Positions 46,779-56,809 of a stretch of DNA of 64,000 bases are shown one piece after another; the first letter of the stretch is position 1; every line of letters starts with the position of its first letter. The stretch is taken from the NCBI GenBank assembly GCA_030248215.1, contig JASANG010002860.1:1-64000 (forward strand), given 5' to 3'. Position numbers and translations under genes: made by a program. Origin of the DNA: Enoplolaimus lenunculus. Lineage: Eukaryota > Nematoda > Enoplea > Enoplida > Thoracostomopsidae. Under the pieces are notes generated by a model that was given only the letters and a program-made list of their open reading frames with translations, was not told the origin of the DNA and made no database searches.

Positions 46779-49700
46779 CGTTACGATCCGATTTGTATTT
46801 TAGGGGTGGTTTAACCAAACGTATCGTCATATCGATCTGTGTTATTATTGTCATCTTTGTTATGACGACAATATTGGCGATTGTCGACAGTTCAACATGT
46901 AAGCAAACAGTTAATTTGAAAACTTTTTTTCTTTGGCGTTGAGCTCAATAACAAACAAATTAATGATTGATCTTAAAATTGTCTTTGAACCAACATGGAT
47001 AGTATTGTGAATGTACGCATGTATATTATTGTGTCCATTGTGCCAAATTTTATGTGTGCACAAGGAAATATTATACGTTATAGCGTACATCAGAGTGCAG
47101 AGTGCCCTTTGCAAAAACGGTACTGATTTTATAGGATTCGGCGACTTGGGTTTATAAGCCTTTCAAATGACGTATAAGCAATTGGAATGGCAAAATATAC
47201 ATTAACTCATGTGATGTCCGCTTTAGCGTTTCTGGTAAACCGTAGTTGTATTACAGTAGTGTTGAGTGATCGTTGTGCTTTCACCGTTAAAGCGTGGCGC
47301 TATTTTTGCGTTGTAGTTAACATATATTTTGAAGTATTGCGGGACTGTAAATTATGTTATAATATTATGCATATTTCAGATTGTAGTGTAAATTTTCTAT
47401 TCTAGGGCCAGGTTTGTTTTTCGGGATCACAATGGCAAGCGTTGTAGTATTGAATTGTAAGTTCAATCGTATATTTTTATATAATAAGCCTGTGTTTATT
47501 TTTGGGAGCTCAGCATTAAAGTGTTCGCGTTATTGTGGATAAATGCGTAAATTTTTGTGCAAAGTTCTTAAATGTTAGGCCAAGATAAAAGCAATAAATT
47601 GTATGGTTGAAAACTCAGTAGTACGGCACAAGATGAGCAATTGTTGCTTAGACGGACACCGTTTAAGAAGTCGTATTGCACAGTAGGGGGCACGAAAATG
47701 TCGACATGTTGAATGGATGTATATATTTCACGTGTATTTGCGTGCTCCAAATTTGTTATAATAATTGTGTTGCAGAAACCAGAATTGAAACTGGTGCTGG
47801 ACTCATGAAACCGGATCAGACTACGGAGTGATGATCTCGTTTTGAGTAAAATAAGGTTCCATCAGAAACTAAGTTTTATTCGAGCAGGAACAGGAATTGA
47901 GTTTCTTGCAGGAACCGGAACAGGAACAGGAACTACAATTTGAAATAATTTTCATCACCGAATTACTGTTGGAGTTTGTCGAAAACTAACCAAAAACTTC
48001 AAGTTCCTGCGTCTTTGACTGCAGGAACAGAAACAGGAAAATGAATTTTTGCCGGAATTCCAGCCGGAACAGGAATTCCGGTGATACCGTGGTATAACGT
48101 TTAAAATTTATAATTTCAGGTGCCAACGGAATTTACCAAAATAGCATTTACGGTGTTGCTGCAGAACTACCAATGCGATACACGAATGCAGTTGTGTTTG
48201 GAAATAACATTAGTGGCACGCTAACATCGCTTATACTGATTATTACTGTTGCGAGTAGGTTTAGTTAAAATCGTTGTTATTAAGCTTTCAAACTGGCGCA
48301 TAATGGTTTTTAGTCGTATTATATATACAAATCGTGGTGGCATTATCGGAGTTCTGAATTGTGGAAAGGTTCCGTCATCAGTCAGTAAGCCAACCTTTAT
48401 GAATATTGGAACAAAATGTTTGGGATAAGTGTTTGCCATATGCTGTGATATGTTTGTCATTTTATGGTCAGTTTGATTCATATAATTTGACGATAAGTGC
48501 TGTAGTAGCTGGTTGATAGTAGCCAGCGGAACGGCCGGCGCATAGGTGTCCAGGGATAGAATTTCGTGTTACTTTTAAATGTTCTAGTTGTATTAGCTGA
48601 AAAATTGTATACTATGGTTTTGCGGTGATATTTGTGAGGCAGGGGTCTGTCCCACGTCTTCCATTGGTACGTCTATGGTCAGTAAGTTTCTGAATCGTCT
48701 GGGTTGCGACCTAATTGGTAGCAGGCAGTATGTAGATGTTTGCTATTTTCAATACAATTTTATTTTTATTTTAGTGTCACCGGACCAACGCATTGCTGCA
48801 ATTTACTATTTTCTCGCTGCTGTGGTTGTTTTGCTCGTTTGTTTTGATACTTATTTCTTATTACCACGATGTGTAAGTTTTATGGCTAAATTATTGTCAG
48901 ATTACTACATCGGCCATGTTTGAAATTTTTTTAGCCAGCTGTTGAACTATTGTATATTGGCGTTTAGTGATATACCTTTTATTAAGTGGAGTTGAATAAA
49001 GATTGTAAAAAAATTTTCTGAACATTGATGTTTTTAACTCAAAATATTTTAGGCCACATAAGTGAAAAATTTTGTTGTACCTTGTTTTCCTGTTGTGTAC
49101 GATATAAAAACTAGCCGTTGTGTAATAATTTAGTAATCAATAAACTAATGTGTTTCTGGTAAAGCTGGATAATTCAACAAAAACAATACCTAAAGCATTA
49201 TTCTCACGTGCAAATTTTTACATTGATGAATTGGAGTGTAACTTTCACGTGCACGTCTGCGAATTTTTTTGGCCGTAAACACTAGCAGGTTTGAATAGAT
49301 ATTTATTTTTTTCTAGCGATTCTACCGGTACTATAAACGCCTTGCGCAACAGAAAAAAGCGGAACACAAAAAAGAGGAAGAAATGAAACACTTTATGAAG
49401 TACGAAGAGCTGGCAGTCGAAGGCTGTTGTGCACGATTTTGTCGTGCTGTCAAGCCTTACATCAAAGTGTTTCAAATGGTACGTCGTGTGGTTTCTGATA
49501 ACCGTAAATACCATAACCAAAATGTGAATTAATTAGCAACTTAAGCAAGATTTGGGCGAAATGCCCAATTGTTATTTTTGGAAGGAAAATTTCAGCGTGC
49601 TTGTTTGGTGTTTGCTACTCCGAAAAATCCAGTAAAAAACTGTATTATTTTAAAGCCTCAGTATGCTTATTGCCTTTCTTCACAAGATGTACATTTTTTC

Positions 49701-52017
49701 AAATTTAGGCATATCCTCAATTGTTCAGTGTATTCTTTACATTTTTTGTCACATTGACGATTTTCCCAGCAATTCAAGCAGATGTTCAGCCGCTGTCTGA
49801 AGAATTTAAATGGTTTGGTAGGTTCAGATGTGCTAGTCTGATAGTGATAAAGGGTTATAAAATAACGTGTCCGGGTTCTAGATGTATTTGCTCAACAAAT
49901 TTACAGGATATCTACAGCTGTGTGGAACTAATAAATTGTATTCATGCAATTCTCTTCAAAATTTTGTAATATGACTATAGTGTAAAAGCTTCGTTGTAAT
50001 AAAACAGCAGAATACACAGGATGACATTTTCTTGTTGATTTTTAAATGGAAAACAGTTATTTTACACATATGAAACAGTAGAAAAGAGTCTCGTAATCAA
50101 TAATTGATGGCATGCATTATGGTACTTGATTGTTTTCGTTCCTTTTAGCCCTACCTAGGGTATTTTTAGGTAAATATTTCACTCCTGTTACATCGTTTCT
50201 GTTGTTCAACGTTGGGGCAGTGATTGGCAACGTTTTTCCCAATTGTATTCGTTTGGTAAATTTTTTATGTTTTCATTTTTATGGCGATATTTGTACGATG
50301 GTAATACCGCCTTACCTATTTGCTGTATTGGGTTTGTTTAATGGTTACTTTTGACAAGCCGTTATGGCTTAGTAATCGTAAAGAACACGAAAGGATCACT
50401 GTTTCAAGTTCAGTGTAGCAGAGTTGTTTCTTGCAGACAAAAAGAGTGGCTGACCTGTATGTAATAGTAAGTTGTATCAATTATTGCTAAACTGCAATAT
50501 TTTTATATTAATTGTGAGAAGAAGTTAAGCGACCAGTGTGACGTAGCGCTGAATTTGAATGAAAATAAGGAAAATATGCTGGAACAAGACCGAAATTTGT
50601 AATGTTTTAGCTTTTTTATATTTCAGCCAGGCCCACGATTCCTGTGGCTCGCTGTACTAGTTCGAGGTCTGATGATTCCGTATTTTATGTTTTGCAACTA
50701 TCGGCCGCATTTACGCAGTTTTCCGGTATATTTCGATAACGATTGGGCGTATGTTGTAATGGCATTTTTTATGGCGTTGACGTCGGGATATTTTAGTAGT
50801 CTTGCGATGATGTATGCGCCGAAGTATGTGGTAGTTTTGTGACGAGCAGGTTGGCATCGAATCCACAATTTAACCGATTCCGAATTAAGTGCTAATTTGC
50901 CGAGTCCGAAAAAGAGTCCGAATCCGAATCTTGCATGTTGCCAATTTCAGATATATGTATAATTTGTTTCACAACATCAATCGCAATGCCAGCCGTATTA
51001 CTTGTAAACGTTAATATATTTCGTGTCCGACCTCAGTTCTGAGATTTGTGACTTGAAACAAAAATATTGATTTACATAACAAGTTATTCAAAAAGTTTAT
51101 TGTTTAAAAATGAAAAAACGTATTGCCGAACATTGTTGTTGGATTCGGCATTTGGACTCGGCTTTATCACAACCGAATCCGAACCACAAAATTTTGCCGA
51201 ATCCGAACCTTTGCTGCCACCCTGGTGAGGAGGGAAAGAAATTGGTGTCTAAACGGTCATTGTTTTAAAATAATGCATTTTATTACGCCGTATCACAGTT
51301 GTAACTTGCCTGATATGCACCATGTTGAAAAATCTTACTCCAACGCCGGTACACAAACCCAAAGTTTTTGCTAAAAGATTATTTTATTAGGTCGGCTACT
51401 TAATTTGTAGTAATTTTATTTACAACCGGATTTGATTTGCAACGTTACTTTTAAGTTATTCAAAATTGGAGTGCATTATGGAATAATTTTTAGTCGGTTT
51501 CCGACGTCCTAAAGTTAAAATTGTGTTAGCTCTCTCTCCGGTATAAGCCACTGAGGTTTAGAGTGATTTCAAAAAAGTTTACGTAATTTTTAAAGAGTTT
51601 GTTGTTCTGTTAAGCACCAGCTGGTGTATGTAGCTTCTTATTAAAATTCTACGCGTTTCAAATTTTAAGGTGTACATACATTTTCTATCCACCACTTTAG
51701 GGTTAGGGTTAACACAAAGCTTGCATCTGCTTAGGTGTAACTTCAAGCCTAAATCTTAGTGGAAGTATTTTCGTAAGCCTACACAATTGTCTTTAACCTT
51801 AGCCTGTGTGGTATGTGTGAAAGGGTTGTACAGTAGATAATTTTTGTTTTCTAGGGTTGTTCCGACTCAATATTCATCGATCGCTGGAATGATGGCGGCG
51901 TTGTTTTTGATCCTTGGACTCAATTGTGGAATTGGGTTTAGTCTTGTGGTCGCTTCTATAACCGAATTTGCTGGTCCATTGCAACCGTTGTCAAATTCGA
52001 CAGCAGAATGTTTATAA
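30461..52017 (+). CDS. Equilibrative nucleoside transporter (SLC29 family)
   Basis: Thirteen exons join in frame: 30461-30698, 36148-36229, 37205-37286, 37829-37956, 46804-46898, 47406-47456, 48120-48254, 48775-48872, 49317-49478, 49709-49817, 50149-50255, 50627-50823 and 51855-52017, giving 548 aa. The family moves nucleosides across membranes with 11 helices. A polar N-terminal tail of about 105 aa precedes TM1, which has [11 protein letters not shown] (family PWN motif). TM4 has [10 protein letters not shown], the region before the central loop ends [13 protein letters not shown], and a charged 45-aa loop ([14 protein letters not shown]) separates TM6 from TM7. TM10-11 have [13 protein letters not shown] and [12 protein letters not shown]8 lacks the conserved Asp and Arg (A417, N421). 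Exon 3 has a duplicated donor. AATAAA lies at 52053. Intron 4 contains SCOC on the other strand. Confidence 0.95.
31365..31545. mobile_element. CAGGGTG MITE right-end fragment
   Basis: Matches 17107-17259 over its length: AAATATCTTGATTTCCACCG, AACCGGAAGGTGAAAAAATG and the end GGTTGCACCCTG. The left arm is missing or unrecognisable. In intron 1 of the nucleoside transporter. Confidence 0.6.
31632..32305. mobile_element. CAGGGTG-type MITE, diverged long copy
   Basis: Left arm CACAGTGCAACTGAAATTCC with TTCCGGTAATAAATCCGG repeats; right arm CGGTTCCGGAATTTC ending GGGTGCACCCTG. The interior of about 600 bp is AT-rich and unlike the other copies. No intact target duplication. Confidence 0.5.
32575..33015. 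mobile_element. CCGGAA-core CAGGGTG hAT MITE, long subfamily
   Basis: Begins CAGGGTGCAACTGGAATTCC and ends AATTCCGGTTGCACCCTG, with the same core as 24967-25418 (TTTCGTTAGCACT, ACAATAACCACTGCATGAAC). The right end abuts a TA microsatellite, hiding any target duplication. In intron 1 of the nucleoside transporter. Confidence 0.8.
33016..33074. repeat. TA microsatellite
   Basis: About 58 bases of alternating TA starting directly at the CACCCTG terminus of the MITE at 32575. Confidence 0.9.
33658..34037. mobile_element. CCGGATAT-core CAGGGTG MITE
   Basis: Left end CAGGGTGCGACCGGATATCC with GGTACCGGGTATAAACCC; right end TATCCTGATCGCACCCTT. Resembles the intact element at 42639 but is more decayed. 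In intron 1 of the nucleoside transporter. Confidence 0.6.
34595..34980. mobile_element. CCGGAA-core CAGGGTG hAT MITE, short subfamily, inverted
   Basis: Reverse orientation relative to 28299: starts CAGGGTGCAACCGGAATTCC and ends GTAATTCCGGTTGCACCCTG, with the core CTTGTACTCCGAATATAAGC. Its flanks do not match, so one end may have recombined. In intron 1 of the nucleoside transporter. Confidence 0.8.
34981..36147. other. Intron 1 tail of the nucleoside transporter
   Basis: No gene seen. MITE end fragments occur at 35030-35090 (TATCCGGTATCCGGTAAAA, CGTTCCCTG) and 36043-36124 (GGCATCGGTTCGGCATCGGC ... CACATCCCTA), related to the other hexamer-core families. Confidence 0.45.
37254..37337 (+). 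repeat. 42-bp tandem duplication across the exon 3 splice donor of the nucleoside transporter
   Basis: Units 37254-37295 and 37296-37337 differ at one base. Each contains the coding segment for TPWNMF(I/L)TAQS and the donor TCA|GTAAGT. Use of the first donor (exon end 37286) gives the normal family sequence; use of the second (37328) adds [14 protein letters not shown] in frame. Confidence 0.92.
37672..37757. mobile_element. GTCTCGG-core MITE end fragment
   Basis: CGGTCAAAAATTGACCGAGAC, CAGTCTCGGTGATCGG and GACCGAGACAGCACATCCCTA match the right arm of 19771-20225. It ends 71 bp before the exon 4 acceptor of the nucleoside transporter. Confidence 0.55.
37957..38600. other. Start of intron 4 of the nucleoside transporter
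   Basis: No gene seen. A small tandem duplication of about 25 bp (AACAGCGCAGGGGGTRCTTG) lies at 38401-38450. Confidence 0.5.
38601..38995. mobile_element. CCGAATCC-core CAGGGTGG hAT MITE
   Basis: Starts CAGGGTGGCACCGAATCC and ends CCGAACCTTTGTTGCCACCCTG. Flanks ACCTGTAC and ACTAGTAC are a decayed 8-bp duplication. The right arm contains three tandem 30-bp units (CCGAATCCGAATCCGAACC plus an AT-rich spacer). Same family as 50847-51224. It lies just downstream of the SCOC stop codon. Confidence 0.8.
39104..42031 (-). CDS. SCOC: SCOC, short coiled-coil protein
   Basis: Three exons join in frame: 42031-41839, 40087-39906 and 39334-39104, giving 201 aa. Exon 3 encodes the conserved coiled coil: [16 protein letters not shown], then [18 protein letters not shown] and [10 protein letters not shown] (residues about 127-171), which matches vertebrate SCOC and nematode UNC-69 almost position by position. 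Exon 2 ends ETEDPEEK, equivalent to the acidic ELEEK before the coil. SCOC is a Golgi-associated partner of ARL1 and FEZ1 with roles in trafficking, axon growth and autophagy. The N-terminal 125 aa are polar (Asp, Ser, Thr, Asn, Gln rich) and longer than in the usual 80-160 aa proteins. I chose the Met at 42031 (A at -3); an in-frame Met at 42139 would add 36 aa. The gene lies antisense in intron 4 of the nucleoside transporter. Confidence 0.9.
39471..39508. repeat. ATT/GTT microsatellite
   Basis: ATT units followed by GTT units, in intron 2 of SCOC. Confidence 0.75.
40088..41203. other. SCOC intron 1 part, no exon seen
   Basis: Slightly GC-richer around 40640-40870 (GGGGTCTCAGGGGGCTGTGG, ACGGGGGAGTTTGGGGGAGCC) without a frame or structure that I recognise. 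The 85-codon frame at 40146-40403 is not family-like. Confidence 0.4.
41204..41650. mobile_element. TCGGAAT-core CAGGGTG-type MITE
   Basis: Left end CAGCGTGCAAAGCGGAACTGG, right end GGAATTCTGGTTGCACCCTG. Arms iterate AATTGTAATCGGAATCGGAA. The closest relative is the intact copy at 54018. Flanks do not show a duplication. In SCOC intron 1. Confidence 0.65.
42032..42638. other. Upstream of SCOC, within intron 4 of the nucleoside transporter
   Basis: Probable 5' UTR and promoter area of SCOC; the frame stays open to 42139 and beyond a G-rich tract. No other gene seen. Confidence 0.4.
42639..43121. mobile_element. CCGGATAT-core CAGGGTGG hAT MITE with 8-bp target duplication
   Basis: Starts CAGGGTGGCGACCGGATCGC and ends GGATATCCGGTCGCACTCTG. 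GTACCTAC flanks both sides exactly (42631-42638 and 43122-43129). Arms hold AACCGGATACCGGATCTGG and its inverted counterparts. Confidence 0.88.
43423..43703. mobile_element. MITE-like inverted-end element, CCCTATTC ends
   Basis: Left CCCTATTCGCACGTGAAAG and right, inverted, CACATG then TGAATAGGG bound a segment with many TTGCAGCTGCAA/GCAAGTT motifs. A related segment lies near 26288-26490. The 118-codon minus-strand frame at 43369-43725 is a by-product of these repeats. Confidence 0.45.
43704..46342. other. Intron 4 interior of the nucleoside transporter
   Basis: No gene seen. MITE fragments: 44215-44300 (ATCCGGTTGTGG ... GGTCGCACCCTGG), 44985-45130 (AACAGGAA family, end GGTTGAACCCTG), and 45420-45470. 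A TTTG microsatellite lies at 46280-46312. Confidence 0.45.
46343..46696. mobile_element. CCGGAA-core CAGGGTG MITE, left end truncated
   Basis: Starts inside the left arm (ACCGGAACCGGAATTTG) and ends GGAATTCCGGTTGCACCCTG. The core is that of the short subfamily (28299, 34595). Its right end abuts a TA microsatellite, as at 32575. It ends 107 bp before exon 5 of the nucleoside transporter. Confidence 0.75.
46708..46776. repeat. TA microsatellite
   Basis: About 68 bases of TA between the MITE end at 46696 and the exon 5 acceptor region of the nucleoside transporter. Confidence 0.9.
47850..48094. mobile_element. AACAGGAA-core MITE, partial
   Basis: GAGCAGGAACAGGAATTGAG and CCGGAACAGGAACAGGAAC repeats on the left; CCGGAACAGGAATTCCGG on the right with the shared AATAATTTTCATCACCGA core of 23350. 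The ends are not clear. In intron 6 of the nucleoside transporter. Confidence 0.5.
50847..51224. mobile_element. CCGAATCC-core CAGGGTGG hAT MITE in intron 12
   Basis: Starts CAGGTTGGCATCGAATCC and ends CCGAACCTTTGCTGCCACCCTG. Flanks GTGACGAG (50839-50846) and GTGAGGAG (51225-51232) are a 7/8 duplication. It begins only 23 bp after the exon 12 donor (50824) of the nucleoside transporter. Confidence 0.82.
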
Positions 52018-54017
52018 CCGCCATTGACTAAAAATTGCGTACGATTTGCATTAATAAAAATTGGTTACGATTCGCATTTTCGCTATGCGTTTCATTCAGT
52101 GTTTTTAAATGTTATGTAACTTGAATAGGGATCATGTTGGTAGATTACATACTGATTATAGTAATTGGGTGACGCGTTTGGATAATGCTGTCAAATGTGA
52201 AGGCGGTAGACTCACGTTGGTAGTCATTTACACCCGGATCATTATATCCCTACGTTATTCTGGTTTGGTCAAATCTTGCAATATGAGCGAAGAAAGCGTG
52301 TCTTGTTTTTCAGTACCCGTCGTGTAACTTTTGAGTGCACACGTTGTTTTTGTTATTTCGAAATAGTTACAATTGTGTTGTTAGTAGGAGTAGTTGTAGT
52401 TGTTGATACGTGTGCGTAAGCAGTAACTACGGTAGTTTACAACAAGAATTGGTTACTTATTTATTGAAATTATAATTCTTTTGTTCAAGATATCCTATAC
52501 TCTCCTGTGTGTTGTTGAATTCCGTTGTCTTTTGTTTCTTTTGTGATTGTAAAAACGGTATGTTTATTATTCGGTGTTAGTTTTTGTTGGTCATAAATAG
52601 TAGGAGTTAGAACTATTCAGTAGGTGCCATGTTATGGCCGAAAGCTAATAATTTAGAAAGCCATGGTGCGTGTGTTTTCACGGGCATATGCTCCTGTATT
52701 GCCGGTTGCGTTGATGACTGATGACATGATGGAACTTTCTAAAATTGAATGAAAGGTTGTGCTGAATTATCGTGGTGTTTTTCTTCTTCGCAATATATGC
52801 ATAATTTCAAATCAGAGACGCGTCGGCGTACGACCACTGCACGTATAATCGTTATCTAATCATATCTGGCATTTTACGGCAGTTTGCGTACGATGCCGCG
52901 CAGTACCATACAACACCGGACAAGGGAACCGCTAGAATCGTAAAGGAGGGCTTGCGGTTAATTGCAGATATAAGAGAACTGTTCGGTGCGCTGTAGCGCT
53001 AATTAGAATTGAAAATCGCTGTTGTTTTGTTGAAGTTTATTACCCGTAAGCGGCTCAAGCGATCGTTAGACAGCGCTCAAAGTAATGCAGATGTTATTTT
53101 AAATCGTTTCATCGCTAATTTTTTATATCTGTTTGTGCGTATAAAAATAACGTTCACTAGTCCATGACGTGCATTTGTTTTCTCGATATTGCAATTCCCG
53201 TGTGCAAGTGTTGTTCATTGTTTGTTGTTTGGATTGTAACATTTTATCGCAGTTTTGGTATTATCGAAAATATTGGTTATTACTACTAGGTACATTTTTA
53301 ATTAGCTTATTGGTTCAAAATTAGTTCATTTTGGCGTGCAATGTTGAAAGCACATGTTCACATTTAGGCCACTAGCTGAACCTTAAAACCTAAGGTATAT
53401 CAAAATGTGACGTTTGGTAAACTATGGAGAGAAAGTATACAAGAGACCAATGCTAATGTGATTGATGTAAAATTAAGCTTACTGTATGCGTTTATGGTAG
53501 ATTTGGCTTTTTCGTAGTCGTGGTTATCTGGTCATTTTCTGGGTTTCGACGAAGCGTCGGGCTTCCACCGGGAGCACCCGATTCGCAACTGGGTAAAAAT
53601 CTTGAGCGCGGTAGTAATTTTTATCTCAAAATTAGTGTTTTTAATAAAAAATTACATTTAGTCATGCCTGGATGCCCGGTTAAACTAGTGGGGGCCCCCA
53701 AAACTCTTCCCACTTGCAAGTCCCCAGGCTAGCATTAATTATTCAGTGTAGAATGTTCAGTATGACAAGGAAATTGGTTCGTATTTTGGTATTAATTGCG
53801 CACTCGTTCGGCATTTACTTGGAAGCAATTGGATTGGATTCAAAAATTTGTGATAAACTTTCTCAGGGATAGATAAACCGTTTTCAAATCCTTACCTTAA
53901 TCGTAAGTTGAGGAAGTGTACAAGAGCCGATATTGTCTGATTATGCCATAAGAGAAACGTTTAGTTTTCAGTTATCAATTTAGTGAACGCTTTTGCTTCA
54001 TTTACATACCATATACG
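52018..54017. other. Region downstream of the nucleoside transporter
   Basis: Contains the transporter's likely poly(A) signal AATAAA at 52053-52058. A GC-richer patch at 53540-53735 (GGGCTTCCACCGGGAGCACC, GTGGGGGCCCCCAAAACTC) has a 70-codon frame without family features. No gene seen. Confidence 0.45.
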
Positions 54018-54415
54018 CAGGGTGCAATCGGGATTCCGATTTCGATTACAATTCTGATTCACAATGAGTTTCCGTTTCCGATTTCACAATCAACCGGAAT
54101 CGGAATTTCCACATTTTAAATTTAGGACACTTGTGATATGTTGTATAAAAATTCTGCATCATTTATCTATTAAATTGATTTCCATGAGTATAACTTATCA
54201 ATAATTGATTGTTGTTTAGTTTTACAGAGCCAAAAAATGATTGCCAATTTGTTCATGCGACGTTTTTGAGAATTGTTGCCGGTCAACAGACACCCTAAAT
54301 TAATATTATCCTTGCTATTACAAATTATCCGTGTGGTTACAAAATTTGTAGTTCCGATTCCTGCATAAATTTGCTGTTCCGATTCCGGTATAATCCAGTT
54401 CCACTTTGCACCCTG
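54018..54415. mobile_element. TCGGAAT-core CAGGGTG hAT MITE with 8-bp target duplication
   Basis: Starts CAGGGTGCAATCGGGATTCC and ends CCAGTTCCACTTTGCACCCTG. CATATACG flanks both sides exactly (54010-54017 and 54416-54423). The core shares ATTGTTGTTTAGTTTTACAG-type sequence, inverted, with 41204-41650. Confidence 0.88.
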
Positions 54416-54919
54416 CATATACGGTGTTACAATGATCGTGTCTTTTTGTGGTGAATCAATTGTTGTTGAATCTCTGTCAATGTATTGTTAGGTGGTGGGC
54501 CATACGTTGGTGTTAATTTGAACTGTGTACAGCCTTTAAACGAATAAACATCCCTAAAATCTTATCTGTCCTGCCTCATAAAACTGGCTACATTTTTGGA
54601 ATATATATACTGGCTTCACTCTAGAATAGCATTCCTGAAATCTGCATTGCAATTTATAAGCTGTCGTAGATATATCGCTAGCATTTATGGGTTTGTGTAA
54701 TATTGAACCGATATATATTGCCTGTTACGAATTTTATGGTGCACGGAGCCGTATGATATTGCAGTAAGTTAACAAGCATAGTGTCACTCTGGACGAAGAT
54801 GCTGGAAACTTTGAAAACTGCTTTAATTTGCAACATGACATGTATTTTATTATTTGTTGTTCTGTAATTGTGTTTAATGCATTATCTGCATGAAAGTTTT
54901 GTAAGAACTAAAAATGGTA

Positions 54920-55321
54920 CTGTAGTGATCCGAGTGGGTGGGACTGATATTTATTTGGCCTCTTTAGAGGGTACCCCCTGTTGTTCGGTTACGGACTGTT
55001 ATTTATTTTTAACCCGCCCTCAGCCGCCTTTTAATAGTTCGACCTAACACCCATCTCTTATGTCATTCTCTCTGTTGAACAGGACTGACCTTCCGCAGCA
55101 TTTGTATTGGTTGCCATGTCCGTTAATTAGTTTCTGGATTATTTAATAAAATACATGCGGGTTGTTTTTTGGTCGTGGAGTCATTTATGCAATACACTTT
55201 GGGATAATTGACATTTATGGACTCTAGTTAAGGTGTAGGGACTATCCGCTTACGGACTCCTGTTGATTGGGACACAAAATAGGGACCCCCTTTTATTATC
55301 CCCTTACTCGGGTCACTACAG
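54920..55321. mobile_element. CTGTAGTGACCC MITE, uninterrupted copy
   Basis: The 402-bp element has inverted ends CTGTAGTGATCCGAGT and ACTCGGGTCACTACAG, flanked by TA. The arms contain GGGTACCCCCTGTTGTTCGG and GGGACCCCCTTTTATTATCC. The same family is interrupted at 56810-57887. Confidence 0.82.
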
Positions 55322-56096
55322 TATGAGATGTGCCAATACCAAAATTCCGATACCGGTGCGGATTCTAGTTTTAATATACGATACTTAAAGAACTGATATG
55401 ATACTGTATACATTAAATCATTATAAATGCGAAGACTTAAACAAGCCTAATCACCATGAACGATTAGAACTATTAAAAACGGTTCATTTCAATGAATTTT
55501 TCAAACACATACGCAGGAGAAATAACAGTTTCTCTGATGAGACCCACTAATATACGCCAATAAGTGAAATTGATAGTATTTCAACTCACTGGTATGCGCA
55601 AAAGTGTGGACAAAGATACACTAATTTTTTGCAGTGCCAAATGCGATATCATGAAACGTGCCCAGCGTGTATATAACATTTGGATACAAATGTAGCCCTG
55701 TTTCTGTATTGCACAAACATTCAGTATCGATGTCAATTTGACACCAAAAGTAGGTGTTTACCTGATATTGGTATGCTTTTATTTTTAATTATAACTAAAA
55801 GAATCCTTACTTGAGATTCGGCAAAGTTTTTTCCACTAACAAGTGTCTTCTTGTGCTCAAGCCAAACATTTTTGGTAATGGCCGTAGCAATGATACGTCT
55901 GCCTCAATTTGTATAAGTAAGTATCTTTTTGCTTTTAATTTTACTTATCCCATTTCAGTTTGTTGTGGAGATAAACAGATCGTTTTGGTTTTATGAGCAG
56001 GTAAAGATGAGCAATTTCATTCGCTCCTTAATCCTTTCCCACATAAATATTTTCAATTTCACCACGTCTGTGTTTCTAGGCTAGGAGACGAGTCAC
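55322..56096. other. Intergenic, no gene seen
   Basis: A solo MITE end (GAGATGTGCCAATACC, related to 36043-36124) lies next to the TA-flanked element. The rest is AT-rich without exons. Confidence 0.45.
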
Positions 56097-56240
56097 GGCC
56101 AATGTAGGGAACAGTGCGGTAAACAGTATATTAAGCATTGTTTAAAGCCTTAGGTAAAAATGAGATACATATAAGCCTATAAGCAAAAAATAGTCTAAAG
56201 CTTAAGTAAGCTTTTTCTATAAAAATGTTTTGCTCCATAT
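56097..56240. mobile_element. GCCTAA-core MITE, partial
   Basis: Left end GGCCAATGTAGGGAACAGTG and AAAAAATAGTCTAAAGCTTAAG match the family of 16291; the right end has decayed. Confidence 0.55.
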
Positions 56241-56809
56241 TATGAAATTTTGTTACTTTTTAGTTGTGAACCACTGGAAAATATTCAAACAGAAGGTGTG
56301 GCTTTGGTAAAAAAGACATCCGTCTCCGTTGAAATTTTGCGATGAGGCTCCGGTAATTTTTTTTGCATTTTTTAAAAAACGCACCCGAGATTTTTAAAAA
56401 GAATGTTACCACATGCAACTTGATTGCTTTTGTTTGTGGTGGGATTTAGGGATTGCGAAATTCAGCTAAAAACGTCTATGGTTTAAATACAGATTAAATC
56501 ATGAATGACCCATCGACTAAATTTTAAGCATAGGCGTAGGTCAAGGCTTTGGCTTAGGAGCAGGCTTTGGTTTCAGCATAAATTAAACCGTATAATTGCT
56601 TAGGTTTAGGAGCAGGCTTTGTTTTAAGCATAAATTTAGACCGTAAAAATGGCATCTTGGTACATGTTTAGGCTTCAGCCACCTTCGACCAAATCCCAAA
56701 ATCCCTCTTTCGATCATATCCCACAATCGCACCATCAGCCATATACCTAAGTCCCAAAATCCCAAGAACCCACCTTCGACCATATCCCAAAATCTTACCT
56801 TCGACCATA

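Noticed and set aside
46642-46942. Frames with long Tyr-Ile runs on both strands
   Set aside because: They are translations of the TA microsatellite and the adjoining exon of the nucleoside transporter.
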